Shown here piece by piece: positions 46,990-59,289 of a stretch of DNA of 64,000 bases. Positions within the stretch are counted from its first letter, which is position 1. Each line of letters begins with the position of its first letter. The translations under genes and the position numbers were made by a program. Under the pieces are notes generated by a model. That model made no database searches and had not been told where the DNA came from. It saw nothing but the letters and a program-made list of their open reading frames with translations. The stretch is from Epiperipatus broadwayi (lineage: Eukaryota; Onychophora; Udeonychophora; Euonychophora; Peripatidae), in assembly GCA_028023455.1 (NCBI GenBank), contig JAQFVV010012420.1:8513194-8577193 (forward strand), read 5' to 3'.

Positions 46990-47219
46990 CAATATGTAAA
47001 CTTAAGAGCATGCTAACGCTCTAAACAAGCTTTTTTTTATTAATATTATGATAAATGCTACTACAAGAGAAGGCATTCAAATCATCTTTATCTTAGATTG
47101 TTCTCATCCCCAGACTGGTTTCGAGATGATTTGAATGCCTTCTCTTGTAGTAGCATTTATCATAATAAAAAAAAAGAAGCTTGTTTAGAGCGTTAGCATG
47201 CTCTTAAGTTTACATATTG
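46990..47219. repeat. Large near-perfect inverted repeat with half hammerhead in the loop
   Basis: Arms 46990-47086 and 47125-47219 are reverse complements with only a small indel in an AT run (shared landmarks CTTAAGAGCATGCTAACGCT, TAAATGCTACTACAAGAGAA, GCATTCAAATCATC). Read on the minus strand, the loop carries CTCGAAACCAGTC and TGGGGATGAGAAC, which is the 3' half of an R3-type hammerhead (GAAA, short stem III, cleavage-site C and stem I strand). The CTGANGA half is missing. Confidence 0.8.
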
Positions 47220-47571
47220 GTAATTGCAAGCTATATATAAGTCATGTGACATCTGACTTTTTATTGTTACTCTTAATAAATCAACTAACTTTTTCTATTT
47301 TATTTTTACAGGCAGCACAATCTTTAACTAAATTTTATATAAAATTAAACTAAATATATATATGAAGTATTTAATGTGAACCTACTGGAAAGCCATGTAA
47401 ATATTTCAGTTTTGTGGATTAGAATATATAGTGCAATTATCCACTGTATTTCATCCCAAGACCCCTCAAGTACATCATGTATAATAACTCAAATTTTGTT
47501 GATAAACTTTAATTACAATACTGAATTGCAAATATAGATTACTTTTCAACATATACATATATATGTATATA
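47220..47571. other. Short stretch sharing a 60-bp motif with 60.7 kb
   Basis: GTACATCATGTATAATAACT at about 47470 followed by a TTTTGTTGATAA block and TTACAATA is shared with about 60700-60750. A splice-acceptor-like TTTATTTTTACAG ends near 47312, but the following frames close quickly. No exon is called. Confidence 0.35.
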
Positions 47572-48438
47572 CACCTGGGTCTCGTTTTATGTGGATTATT
47601 TTAATGCGATTTTGAAGTTATGCGATTCATGTTTCTTCTTAATATCTTTCATATTTCACTATATTTATTAGATATCAAGAAATTAAAATTATTAATAACT
47701 TATTTTGACTTGAAATACTTTTTTTTTTTCAAAAATATGTTATATTAGCAGTTAATGTAAATATAGCCTGAAGCTGTATTTAGAATCTTAGCTTCTACAT
47801 AAATAACCTACTTATACTAATGAGTAAATAATAATAATATATTTATACATACATATAAAAATATTGCAATAAATATTCAAAAATTTTAAAGTTTTAAAAC
47901 GTATTTTGTTAGATATAACAGAAATAAATATTTTTTTAGATATTTAAAATAAATAATAATGAAAATTTTATAAACTGAAAATAATCTTTCTAATGATAAT
48001 GTATAATCTTTTTGTTTTGATTGTGATCTAATTTTTTTAATATAGAAACAGAAAACCATTAACTTAGCACAAGACTGAAAGTGGTGCTAGTTATATACAT
48101 CACATCACCAATCTGATTTCTTACCAATTCACAAATGAACGCATATTGTCAAATAGTGGTAATGATTAAAATATGTATGAAAATGTAAAATTAAATACTG
48201 TAGTTATTAAAAAAAAGTTTGTCTTGTATTAATTTTTATCAAATATTTGAAATTTTTTATTAGTCATACTTTATTTTCTTATTTTTTTTAATGCGAATTT
48301 TAAAGTAATTTTTCCTTGTTGCTTTGCTTTTATGCCAATTTCTGAAAATTACAGAACCTATCCCATATTTTTCAAGGTAAATTAAGTTTATTTTTGTGCG
48401 ATTTCTATCTATCTACTGCATAAAATGAGACCCAGGTG
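47572..48438. mobile_element. Pogo/Tigger-like non-autonomous DNA transposon, copy 2
   Basis: Perfect 12-bp ends CACCTGGGTCTC and GAGACCCAGGTG, flanked by TA on both sides. The internal sequence near the ends (TTTTAATGCGATTTTGAAGT) matches the inverted right end of the copy at 7249-8207, showing the two are one family, here in opposite orientation. No coding content. Confidence 0.8.
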
Positions 48439-48439
48439 T

Positions 48440-48974
48440 ATATATAATACAGATGCTTTTTATATGTATAGTATGAATATATAAATTAAGATTATAATAT
48501 AAATGAAATTTAAAAAATAATAAGGTAGTCATTAATAATAAATTAATGTAGCACATTTTCATATATTTTACTAAGTGTCTTTTATGTATTTACTCTAAAA
48601 CAAAAATAAGAAAACAACTTACTGCTTCTGTAACTTTATTTTTTAAATAAAATAAATAGTGAAATGTCCAATTTTCATTTTAATTAAATCCACTTTGTGC
48701 AATATCCTTTTTGTTTTAATATTTTTTAATAAAAATATAGTAGCAGTCTTGTTTTCAATAGTCTACACTTTTTCTAATTGTTTGGTGTTTTTTCATATTG
48801 ATTTTATGATTGTTCTTAAATTTAATAAAACTTTTAGCATTCCACTTAAAAAACATTTAATTATGCAAAATAATATCCATTAATTCAGATAGGATAATAT
48901 AAAAAAAATAAATTGAATGTGCTTTCAACTAAACTGAATAAATTTTATTAATAAATATGATCATAAAGGATGCT
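48440..48974. other. AT-rich stretch without recognised feature
   Basis: One 74-codon hydrophobic low-complexity frame (48659-48883), judged to be chance. Confidence 0.4.
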
Positions 48975-49325
48975 TTGAGTCAGAAAAAAAAGGCTGCTGC
49001 CATATTATATTATTACTGGGCTTTGAGCATTCCATCATCAGATTTTTAATAAAATGAATGGCTGTAAAGTTGTGGAGAGGAGTGGTTTCAAGCCTGTCCA
49101 TTAATGTATGAAGATTGGCTACCTTAATATAAGCTGAGCTTTGATTGTATATATGTGTGGATATGGTAATCTGGACCAACTGACGAGCGCTGGTTTAGCA
49201 TGAAATACATATATTGGTGATTATTTATCTTTTCAACATGTGTGTGATCAAGTGTATCAGGGGTATGAGATAGCATGGATGGTTGAGGGTCATGTGAAAA
49301 TCTGAGTTCAAACCCCCTACATAAT
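48975..49325 (+). repeat. R2 repeat, copy 2
   Basis: Aligns with 39785-40115 in the same orientation: TTCCATCATCAG-type block, GCCTGTCCATTAATGTATGA, AGATTGGCTACCTTAATATA, TTGTATATATGTGTGG, the hammerhead, TTCAACATGTGT and a terminal tRNA B-box-like GAGTTCAAACCCCC. The unit therefore combines a ribozyme with a Pol III-type internal promoter module. Confidence 0.7.
49167..49223 (+). ncRNA. Hammerhead ribozyme, R2 family, intact catalytic core
   Basis: TAATC (49167-49171), bulge TGG, ACCAA (49175-49179), core CTGACGA (49180-49186), stem II strand GCGCT, loop GGTTT, AGCAT, core GAA (49202-49204), stem III ATA (49205-49207) with TAT (49210-49212), loop CA, cleavage-site A 49213, TTGGT (49214-49218) and GATTA (49219-49223). 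Stem I is 5 plus 5 perfect pairs around a 3-nt bulge. Stem III is three pairs. Stem II has G-C, C-G and T-A next to the loop, a C-A mismatch and a terminal G-U. Every invariant core base is present and the ATA cleavage triplet fits the NUH rule. Confidence 0.75.
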
Positions 49326-49329
49326 AAAT

Positions 49330-52300
49330 ATAATTCATGTACAGCAATCTAAGATGGAAACATAGTTTTTATCATGTCATAATATGTATTAAGCATATGA
49401 ATTTTAATGCTTTTAGTTTGATTTTTTTTTTTTTCTTTACATAATTTTGTTTTGGATATCTTATAATTGAAATAATGTATATTGAAACAACATAATTCAT
49501 GATTTCACTTTCATTATCTGATTCAGAATTTTTTTTAAATATAATTAATAAATAATTTATTTCAATGATTAAATTGTGTAGATGAAATATCAAAATGATA
49601 ATTTAAATAATTACATGTGGTTTTAATAGATCTACAAACTAGTTTATATGCATTTTGATATTATTTCAAATATTCTAAAGATTTCTTTTATTAATATTTT
49701 AAATTGCTTCCAATAAAAAATTTTATAATTAAAAACAAGCGTTATTCTTACATATGTAATCCACACAATCATATGAGACTTCTATTTTATTAATTAATGC
49801 TATAATATTATTTTTGTGACTTATTAAACAATATTAGATTTTATAATAAAATTAAATGCATTTATTTAAAAAACGAAAAAATGAAATATACTATTTATTT
49901 TTTTCTTCATTCCTGGATTCCACTAAACTGTTAAAAAATGAAATAAATAATTTTATGTACTTTTTGATCAACATCCTGCATGCTTTGGTGCAGTGGTGGA
50001 GTGGCAAACCCTGGAGCACAAAGTCCATGGATTGGGGCCTATCTCTATCATTTCAGCTCAATTTTTTTATGAATCATTTGATTTTTATCAACCAACATTT
50101 CGTTTTAATTACATCTTATAAATCTTATTTAAAATTTAATGTCTTTAGCATGGAATGCTGTTTTCATTTTTTAAAATCTGCTTCTTATATAATTAAAGTC
50201 AGTATACATTTAAATAAATCATCTACAACAAATATCTATATGACATACTAGCCCCAGTTAACGTTCGAATCCTCAAAATTAACGTTATCTGTATGTTGAC
50301 GTTAATGACAGTCGCACGTCTTATAATATGTTATTGGTTTTACTTTTTAATTTTTCATTTTATTTTAGCTTACCGTTATTGAATATTATTAAGAAAAAAA
50401 AAGTTTTAAATTCTGCGCTTAGAAAATTCATGAACAGATGTTATGTATCAGTTGAACTCAGCACACAAAATTATTGTTATATAAAACTAAATATGTGATC
50501 GTATTTATAAATATATGCGAAAATGTGTGTGTATGTGTATTTGAGAAGATGCGTTTGATTGGCACGTCAAAAATAAATTTGACTGCAATTGATAAAAATG
50601 CAATCTATTCAAAACTTTGATAACCTATGAATGGCCTTATCAAATTGCCATTTAAACTGCTTTTAAAAATCTGATAGTAAATAAATACCATGATTATAAA
50701 CAAAGGAAAAAATCAAAAGGCGTTTTTACCACGATTTTAAAAGAAAAGGAAAATGTATTTAAAATATTACAATTTATTAAAATAAATATTTCATAATAAA
50801 TATTTTATTCATCCGTTACTTCCAATGTTTAAAAAATATATTTACAAATATTTTAAAGCCAGATTCTATGTCTCAATAAAGGCCTTCTTTAAATTTATGA
50901 ACAATAATCAAGAAAATAGCTAAAGATTACTGAATATGTTCATTTTTTATTATCTTTTCTTTTTAATTGAATATATATAACATTACTTTGTAAAAAAACA
51001 AAAAAAAGAAGTTATTTAAAGAATTTTTTTTATTTCGCGCACTCTTCTTCTGTCCAATAGAGGTATCGAAGTATTTACATATAAATGTACTTTTCAACAC
51101 TTGAGTTAATGTTGATTTAATACTTTCTAGAATTTTCAGTGATTAAAAAGGAACCCAATGTTCTTAAACTCTGTACTATATTAGGCATTTAATGTAGATG
51201 AGATAGAAAAATACTCTTTTTATAAAAAATACCCTCCGCAAATATATTTAATTTGTAATATTTTTTAATAAACAAAAAGTGTATAATTCATGTAAACAGA
51301 ATTTAATTTATTGAAATTAATTGATCTAATAGAGGTGGTCTTTTTTAAAATGAGTAATAACCAACTGTGAACGAGAGTTTTTAGTCTTAGATGCTAATAT
51401 ATAAGACAGTGAATAGTATAAATTATTATGAAACAAATATATAGACAGAAATCAATGCAAATTATAAGTTTTGTTCTGGACAGAAATAAAATAAAAAAAT
51501 TTACCACATGATGGAGATAATGAAGTACTGATTGTGAGAATGCTATTCATACTTTTAAGTTTAAGAAAAACTAACTAATCTGTAATAATCTTTTTTTTTT
51601 TAAGGAAAATATTGTCAGTAAGAAAAATTAATATAGCAAATGTTATTTATCGATATATATAGTGTATATAATATAAATAAAAAATGAAAAAGAAAATTCT
51701 ATAGGATTTTACCTATAATAACATAATTTTAAAAAAACAACGTTTTTATTTAAATTTCTAGAAGTACTATCAATTATATAAGTATCTACTTTTATTATAT
51801 AAAATATTTTTCCCAAAAGTTTTGGCGATATTTTTTTAAAAAATTGTTTGACTCTATAAAAATAAAAAATATTACTCAAAAATGAAATTTTTGCGGGAAT
51901 TATTATCTTAAACATTTTTTCATGCTGGCAAGAATGATCAGACACTTTGGATTATAAAAATAATGATTAATGCCGCATACTTTTAAGAGTTGATAATTTA
52001 AGTGATTAAGAAGAAATATTATTTCTCATATAAGTGAATTGTGATTAAAGAGTAAAAATTTTCATATACATGTATTTTAAAAAAAAAATTCAGACTTGTT
52101 TTTAAAAAGTGATAAAATAGTAAGATAAGTTATTAAAACTGTATTTTTATTTACTTACGTGATAAGTAATATTTATTAAAATCTGTATTTGTAAAATGAA
52201 ATAGACAATTTATGTCCTTATAGTTCAATGAAACATCTAATTATTTATGATAAATCTAGAATCGTATTACTTAGCTTAGAGAAATGTAATAGTAACAATA

Positions 52301-52855
52301 CTCTGTATACAGCTGTGTTTATTATACATATATATGTAAGCAATTATAAAACACTCGGATACAAATAATCAAAATAAACTTAAATACATGTGACAAATTT
52401 GATTAATCAAACCAAATTTAAACTGTTTATTTATTTTAGTTTGATTAACCAATTTTGTTACAAATAGTGAATGTTAACATATATCTTGGATATATTATTC
52501 ATATCTTTGTATTTTACATTTACATATAATAATCACATAAGTTATACATAATAATTAGTGTCATGGCATACTATTAATGTATTACATGTAGTTAAATACT
52601 CCGCTTTTAAAGGGTTTAATTTTTTTATTTACTTAATTAGATTTATGCATTTTAAATTTTAATAATTGCATATAATAATTATTTACATATTAAATTAACT
52701 TCATGGAGTACATTCTCTGACATGCTAGTTGTAATATGTAATATACATATATTTCCAAGTATTTTTTTTTCCCTGAGAGAATGTACTATTAAAAACAAAA
52801 ATCTTGAAAAAAATATATATCCACATATATACTTATATTATATACATATAATAAC
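49330..52855. other. AT-rich stretch, few features
   Basis: Near 49990 a stretch reading GCAGTGGTGGAGTGGCAAAC then TCCATGGATTGGGGCC is vaguely like a decayed tRNA-derived SINE head but was not strong enough to call. A short inverted repeat lies near 52391-52460 (TTTGATTAATCAAACC / GTTTGATTAACCAA). Open frames here are low-complexity. Confidence 0.3.
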
Positions 52856-52857
52856 TC

Positions 52858-53045
52858 ATAGTTTAAATATGTTTATTAAATTATTAGCACCAATTACAGC
52901 ATCTAAAGTATACTCGATGTATATCCACACCCACACACACCTATATATATATATATATATAGTTTAAATGTTTATTAAATTATTAGCACCAATTATAGCA
53001 TCTAAAGTATACTTGATGTTAATAATTTAATAAACAAATTTAAAC
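52858..53045. repeat. Duplicated 60-bp motif with an inverted partial third copy
   Basis: TAGTTTAAATATGTTTATTA through AAAGTATACTCGATGT (52858-52920) recurs with few changes at about 52961-53019. Then TTAATAATTTAATAAACAAA (about 53019-53045) is the inverse of the motif's first half. CA and TA simple repeats lie between the two direct copies. Confidence 0.7.
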
Positions 53046-53049
53046 TCTG

Positions 53050-55700
53050 AGTTAGTATTTCTTTTTATATTTGTATTAATATGGCATAGTATCAAGATAT
53101 ATATAAAACAAATTCAGTAAATTCCTATAAATTAATATACCTAAGCTACTTTGAGATTAAGACTCATGTAATTTTTACAATAGGTTATTGAAATGCCCTC
53201 TAGCCATAAGTCCAACAATTTTTATAAAAAAAAAATGAAATGAAAAGCTATTTTTATATATAAAAAAATTTCAGCTGTGCTGTGACTATTGTAACAGTTG
53301 TATAAATTTTAATTTCAAAATATTATATATATATATTGTGCTCTTTTTAATGGTACACCCCATTATAAAACAAATTAGGGATAAATTTTAACATGTATAT
53401 ATAATTTTAAATTTTATAAAATCAAAAATATTCACTTCTTAAACTATAAAAAATAATAGTCATTTTTAGTTAATTTAAAATATAAAGGCTACATCTTGCT
53501 AAAATATTTATTTTCAAAGGTATATAAAAAATAAAGTACTAAAAGATAATTTAATAATATCTGTTAAAAAGTAATTGTTTAATAATATTTAAATTTCTAG
53601 GGAAGTTCAGATCTAATTTGATAAATAAATATATGCATTATATAGATGTCTGTATGCATCTGGTATTAGTTAGCAATAACTATTTCTGGTGAAAAATTAA
53701 TTTATTTTCCAAATTAAATAACTAACACTAGGTTCTGAATTTTGTGATTAAAAGTTTGTAGGATTAATCTTGAATTTAATCTGTACAAAAATAAAATGAA
53801 AATGATTTAACCTGTAGTTTTATTAAGTTCATTAAAGGTATTGTTTTTATTACTAATAAATATTTTAAAGAAATATATTTGTTTGTAAACATAGTTAAGC
53901 TACAAGCAAGCCATTAAATATTCAAAATCGGAAAAGTGGGAAAATTAACCAATGGGAATGTGTAATTTGGAATGGATTAAGAGCATACAGATGATAATTG
54001 TTGGGGAAAAAATCAGAGGGAAAACTGGAGATTGAAAAAAATTACAGATCGGAAATAAAAATCATGTAACTGAGTTTATTTTTTTTAAAAAGTTTGCTTA
54101 AATCTTTTAAACATTATTATTTTAAAAAAACATATAGTTGATTATGATCTATGTAAAGATTTCAAACTTTAGATTATAAGGTTTTCAGTAACATGAAAGG
54201 ATAAAACAAAGTAAATCTCTGAGGGCTATTATGACAATCTATAATTTTACCAAAAATATATTGGAGCCATTATATTGGGAAAAATATTGAATTAATGAAA
54301 GGAAAAAGTTATACATTTGTGCCAAAGTGTTATCAAATAAACCCTGAGCAGAAGGAACAAACTGTAAGTATAATGTTGATGCATAATTGGATGAGTAAGA
54401 AAGATAAAATATTTAGGCATTTTAACTATTATAACATTTATGCAAGATTAAAGGTGAATCGCTATATGAATAACAGGAAAATTATCCATGACAAAGTTAA
54501 ATGTTTAGTTTTCAAGATAATTAAAACTGAATTGGGAATAAATAACAATAGAAATATTTGTGTATTGAAAAATATGCTTAGTATTAAAATAGAACTTATA
54601 AATGTATATCTGAATGAAAATTTTACTAGGGGAAAAGATTTAAATGAATTATTATCAGTGAGCATAACTTTCATATATAATAAATACTTTTATGATAAGT
54701 TATAGACAGGGTCAATGAATGATTAAAAGTTAAAATGATATATGGATGGAATACAGGCCAATAAAAAAGGAAAATTTTGACTGACTATTATGTATAATAA
54801 ATCATAATGGTTTATGTGAAATATGAAAGAATTAAATATTGAAACTATCAATGGAAAAAAAAGATATAAGCTAAGTGAAAGAAATTAAAGAATTACTAGA
54901 GATAACTACTAAAGAATAAATACATATGGGAGGAAAACAATGAAATAAATCATTATCGGTAACTTTAGCTTATTTGAGAATATAAACTATGTTGAGGACA
55001 ATATCATTTTTTATCTTTAATGAGAAGGTATAAAATGCTTTACATTAAATGATGACATTAACAAGGAATACATAAAAAATAATGTGAAGATTATGTATAA
55101 TTAATGTTGGAAGTATTTAAATAAAATATACTATAAAAGTGGGAAATAATCTTCCATTGTGAAGAAAAGCAAAAAAAGCAAAAGGGAAATTGAAGATTGT
55201 AAATAACATGATGGCATTGGAAATCTATAGTTTTAATAATTTTTTATAAGTATAAAAGGAGTAAAAGTGAAAAGATTGATGCATTACCAGTTCAAAGCAG
55301 GAGAAACGATTGAAATACTATTAAAAAAAATTAAAATTTTTATGATGAACTTGTATATTGGGAAAAGAAACTTGTGATGTAATATTTGTATAAAGTTAAT
55401 TCCATATTTTAAAATAATTATTATCAATACAAGGGGAATAAATCAATAAATAAGGAAATTAATAATTAATTTGATTTATTTATCTAAACTAGTAGTGGTT
55501 TAAAGTTATTTTTATTTGATGGAATATTATTAAATAATTAATATATATATATATTAGCTATGAGTTAGTAAAATATACACACAAAAGTAGTTTCATATAT
55601 ATATTATAAAAGAGGGGATATGTCTGTGTTATAATATTAAAAAAAAGGATAAATGATGATATTTAAAATTTGATCGTGTTTAATTATTAATGCTGTAATA
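53050..55700. other. AT-rich, purine-rich stretch with one unidentified open frame
   Basis: Positions about 53.9-55.4 kb are purine-rich on the + strand, a look shared with the decayed LINE coding strands nearby. The longest open frame is 54295-54705 (136 codons, starting MKGKSYTFVPKCYQINPEQK), lysine- and asparagine-rich, with no motif I recognise. It could be a transposon ORF remnant or chance. Confidence 0.25.
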
Positions 55701-55749
55701 TAATTATAACAGGGTATTAGTGGGGCGTACAAATCTGACCATTACATAG

Positions 55750-56000
55750 TAAAATAATTTTTAGCTCATGAATGCTCAATTGTGAGGCATGGATTGCTTT
55801 CTACAACCTGAACTGACTACAAGTGAATGTGAAAAATCTTATTAGATGTGTACATTTTTTTAGTTCATAGAGCATGAATTGCTTTCTATGACCCTAAATT
55901 TGCTATATGTAGAGACAAGAGATAGATATATGTGTAATTTTTTAGTTCATGAATACTCAAGTGTGAAGTTTAGATTAGTGAGTTCTACAACCCTATCCCC
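55750..56000 (+). repeat. Degenerate tandem repeat
   Basis: Three diverged copies, starting near 55761, 55860 and 55941, of a unit reading TTAGCTCATGAATGCTCAA- then GGATTGCTTTCTACAACC-like. The spacing is irregular (about 100 and 80 bp). Possibly part of the leader of the gypsy-like element B downstream; not proven. Confidence 0.45.
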
Positions 56001-56981
56001 AGATGTATATATAAATTTGTTTTTGGCAGGGGCATTTGATTAATCACTTCCCCAACCCTAATCTTTCATAATGTTGTGACACAGACTATATATATATATC
56101 AAATTTTATATTGGCTAGGAATGCAATGCAGCATAGAGATATAATTTTGTATCGTCATAACTTATGTACATGAGGGTATCATATATAAATTTAATTACAA
56201 ACCAATAAATATAATTAATTAATACAATTAATTGTCTGGAGTTAAATAAAATAGTTGTATATAAAAAAAGACAAAAATAATATTAATTAAAAGTAATTGT
56301 GAGTAGGGGATGCTAACAGTCTATGGGTGTTTGTAACTATCAATGGCATGACACCTGGGGATGACTCTAATGAGTGGAGCTATTCCTAAATAAATGTTGC
56401 CATCAGATTAGAATTTTTTTTTGTATATATATATTGATTTGAGGACTGAGTGAAATGATGTGGATTGGAAGGGGGTGATGTGACAGAGATAGTAATGAGT
56501 TGAAAATTTGTAGGGATGTAGCCATTAATATAAGAAGGGATGAAATAAGTATACCCCGATTTAGTAAATGTTTCAGATAAAGGAGCAAACTAGGAGACAA
56601 CAATGAAGTGGACAGTATTGGTAAAATATTTATCATTATATATTATGTCTTATGTTATGTTGTAATGGATTAAGTAAATAGTAAACTTTAAAGTTAGCAG
56701 AAGTAAAAAAAAGGGCAGTAGGGTGATAGTATTAGAAGGAGTGTGCAGTTATGATCATGATACTGAGTGGAGAATAGCCAATAAGCCATTACCAAAGAGT
56801 AAATAAGTATCTAAAAAACAAATAGGCCAGTAGTAAAAATAATCAGAAAGAGAATAGCCAATCAGATATTAGCATAAATAAGAAGCATCCAAGAATAAAT
56901 AGACCGTATTTGAAATAACAAGGAATATATTAGTCAAGATTGAAATAGACCAGTGGCCATAGTAAGAATACAAAGCCAAAA
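56001..56981. other. Stretch upstream of gypsy-like element B, no LTR recognised
   Basis: Blocks such as GAATAGCCAATAAGCC and GAATAGCCAATCAG repeat loosely around 56.77 and 56.85 kb. No direct partner downstream of 60.7 kb was found, so no LTR is called. Confidence 0.3.
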
Positions 56982-58330
56982 ATGATGAGAAGGAAGTTGA
57001 CACTGAGAAAAGGGACACTGGTGATAACAGCCCAAAACAAGAGAAGCTCAATATATCTGGATTTCCTGACTCCATGCTTAAAATTTGAAAAACTTCCCCA
57101 TCAAACATTAGTGTTGAGAAATTTTGACTTAAAATATATTGAAGAGCTGTTCAGACAGAATAGTGAAGAGACTAGGAGAAGAGATTTAGAAGAAACTAGA
57201 AGAAAAGAGGAAGCTAAGAGAAGAAATTAGTAATAATCAGGAATTTAGGCAATGAGTGATGCAAGAGTTAAAAAGCGTAAGAAAGAAGTATAGAACTGTC
57301 CAACTCAGAACTGAGGAAGGATATATGAAGGACATAGAGGAGGTGAATGAGTAAATGAAAAGGGCAGGTAGAGAGATAGAGCAGTTTAATAAAAGGGTTA
57401 ATTAAGAGTATTGATACCCTAACAATGACACACAACAAGGAAATTACTAATGCCAGGCTGAAGCAGAATAGACAAAAGGAGAAACAGGCCAAAACCCAAT
57501 GGAATTGAGGAAAAAAGAAAGCAGAATGAGAAAGGTAGAATTTGAGGGCAATATAGAACCAGAAAGGGAAATCCTGAAACAGAGAATTTGTTCTGATTGT
57601 ACAGCCAATATAATGAAGGATGGAAACACAAATCAAAGTGGCACTACCACAGGTAGAGAGATAGAGCAGTTTAATAAAAGGGTTAATTAAGAGTATTGAT
57701 ACCCTAACAATGACACACAACAAGGAAATTACTAATGCCAGGCTGAAGCAGAATAGACAAAAGGAGAAACAGGCCAAAACCCAATGGAATTGAGGAAAAA
57801 AGAAAGCAGAATGAGAAAGGTAGAATTTGAGGGCAATATAGAACCAGAAAGGGAAATCCTGAAACAGAGAATTTGTTCTGATTGTACAGCCAATATAATG
57901 AAGGATGGAAACACAAACCAAAGTGGCACTACCACAGACTTCAATTTTCCAGAGCTCCTGACAGAAATTAAAACAGAGTATGGAAGTATTATGGACAATT
58001 TAAGAGGGACCCTGGGAAATAGTGCAATCAAAGGGAAAATAGGACCAGACATAAAGATTCAAACCCATATGGCTAAGGTTATCCATATCTAGATATCCAG
58101 AAGGGAAGTAAGAGAAAACCCTCAACCTAATCTGGAGAGCCTTAAAGAATTTTTCTATTTTTAAAAAAACAGGACCACATGTGCAAACTACAATTACCAG
58201 CCACTACCTGCAGGGATATGTGAGAAATTGACAGGAATGCTGAGAGAAAAATGTCACACATTTGAAACATATGGTACCATGCTACTAAAGTATTATTGGA
58301 GTGATGAGTGCCAAAGCAGTATACTTAATA
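56982..58330 (+). pseudogene. Gag-like region of gypsy-like element B
   Basis: Two open parts are clear: 56982-57230 ends in an arginine/glutamate-rich coil (EETRRRDLEETRRKEEAKRR), and 57784-58092 includes SDCTANIMKDGNTNQSGTTT. Later a block reading TFETYGTMLLKYYWSDECQS (58.26-58.32 kb) resembles retroelement Gag capsid-like patterns. No zinc knuckle was seen. The assignment rests mainly on position upstream of the protease and RT. Confidence 0.5.
57366..57935 (+). repeat. 285-bp tandem duplication
   Basis: 57366-57650 and 57651-57935 are almost identical (the only difference I see is T versus C in AATCAAAG/AACCAAAG). The junctions share a CAG microhomology. The duplication creates artefactual long open frames on the minus strand. 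285 is a multiple of three, so the + frame is kept across it. Confidence 0.9.
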
Positions 58331-58864
58331 CTATCTGTTAGGACAGATATGAATCAGACATTAAAGAAACACACACAATTTTTCATATGTCAGGTAAACC
58401 GATTTGGGTCTCTTACAACATTTTTTTTTTCAGATGCCCACATCATCAGTACCATATAGTGAAACATGCCATTACCAATCCATCAATTAGTGGCTAAAAA
58501 TAGATTGAAAGATGTAGAGGAAATAGCAGAGTTTCTGACAGCTTTGGATTTTAGCCCATGGTTCAGGGAACCACCAGAAAGGATAAGAAAGCCGAAGAAC
58601 CCAAGGCTGTAATTGATGATTGCCATAGACTGAAGTGGAGAAAGGAGGACCAAACAGTGGTTAAAGGATATGACAGGTGGTTGGAAAATTTCTAGGGACC
58701 TCGTTAGGTAGTTCCCACTACCAGTGCCCCTCTCATATTCACAAAGAAACACATTGGGAATCATAAACACAGTATCAACCATCATCTAGGAAGAGGATCT
58801 CTTGTGGAGTCTCCAAGTCAGTCCATGTCCAGTTATAAACATTGGAATAGGCTCTAATTATAAA

Positions 58865-59135
58865 CACTTTCATTGATACAGGCAGTCATATCTCCTGCAT
58901 CTTGAAGGGATGGTTATCACAATTAGAAGAACAAAATGGACTTATACCCAAGCTACCTGTCTGACCAAATCTAAATAAAGTTAGCTGACAGGAGAAAACC
59001 AGAACTGAAAGTTACCAAGTCTCTGACTAGAGATATTGGTGGAGCAGGTGACCATAGAACATGCATTCCTGGTGATTAAGGGACTGGTCCAGGATATAAT
59101 AATTGGGTCAGATTTCTTGACCCAACACCTGTACT
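58865..59135 (+). pseudogene. Aspartic protease remnant of element B
   Basis: FIDTGSHISCI at about 58870 contains the DTG catalytic motif in the usual hydrophobic context. A later GSDFL block (about 59110) corresponds to the ILG-type end of retroelement proteases. A frame change lies between them. Confidence 0.6.
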
Positions 59136-59289
59136 AGCCTTCTACCAGGAGAGGGTTAGATTAAATGACAAACAAATCACAAGACATTCAAGTTATGTGT
59201 ATAGAGGCCAGCCCTGATGAAGACCTCATTCAAAATAAAATTAAAAAATCATCATTGGAAACCGTGGAAGAGCAATCCCAGTTGCAACA

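Noticed and set aside
49985-50045. tRNA-like or SINE head (GCAGTGGTGGAGTGGC ... TCCATGG)
   Set aside because: Resemblance is limited to short strings, no second copy was seen in the window and no B box could be aligned.
54295-54705. 136-codon + strand open frame as a host gene
   Set aside because: Lysine/asparagine-rich with no motif, no splice context and AT-biased composition; left as unidentified.
57268-57921. 217-codon open frame on the minus strand
   Set aside because: It is the antisense shadow of the tandem duplicated Gag-like region; its internal repeat is the 285-bp duplication, and its hydrophobic composition follows from reverse-reading purine-rich DNA.
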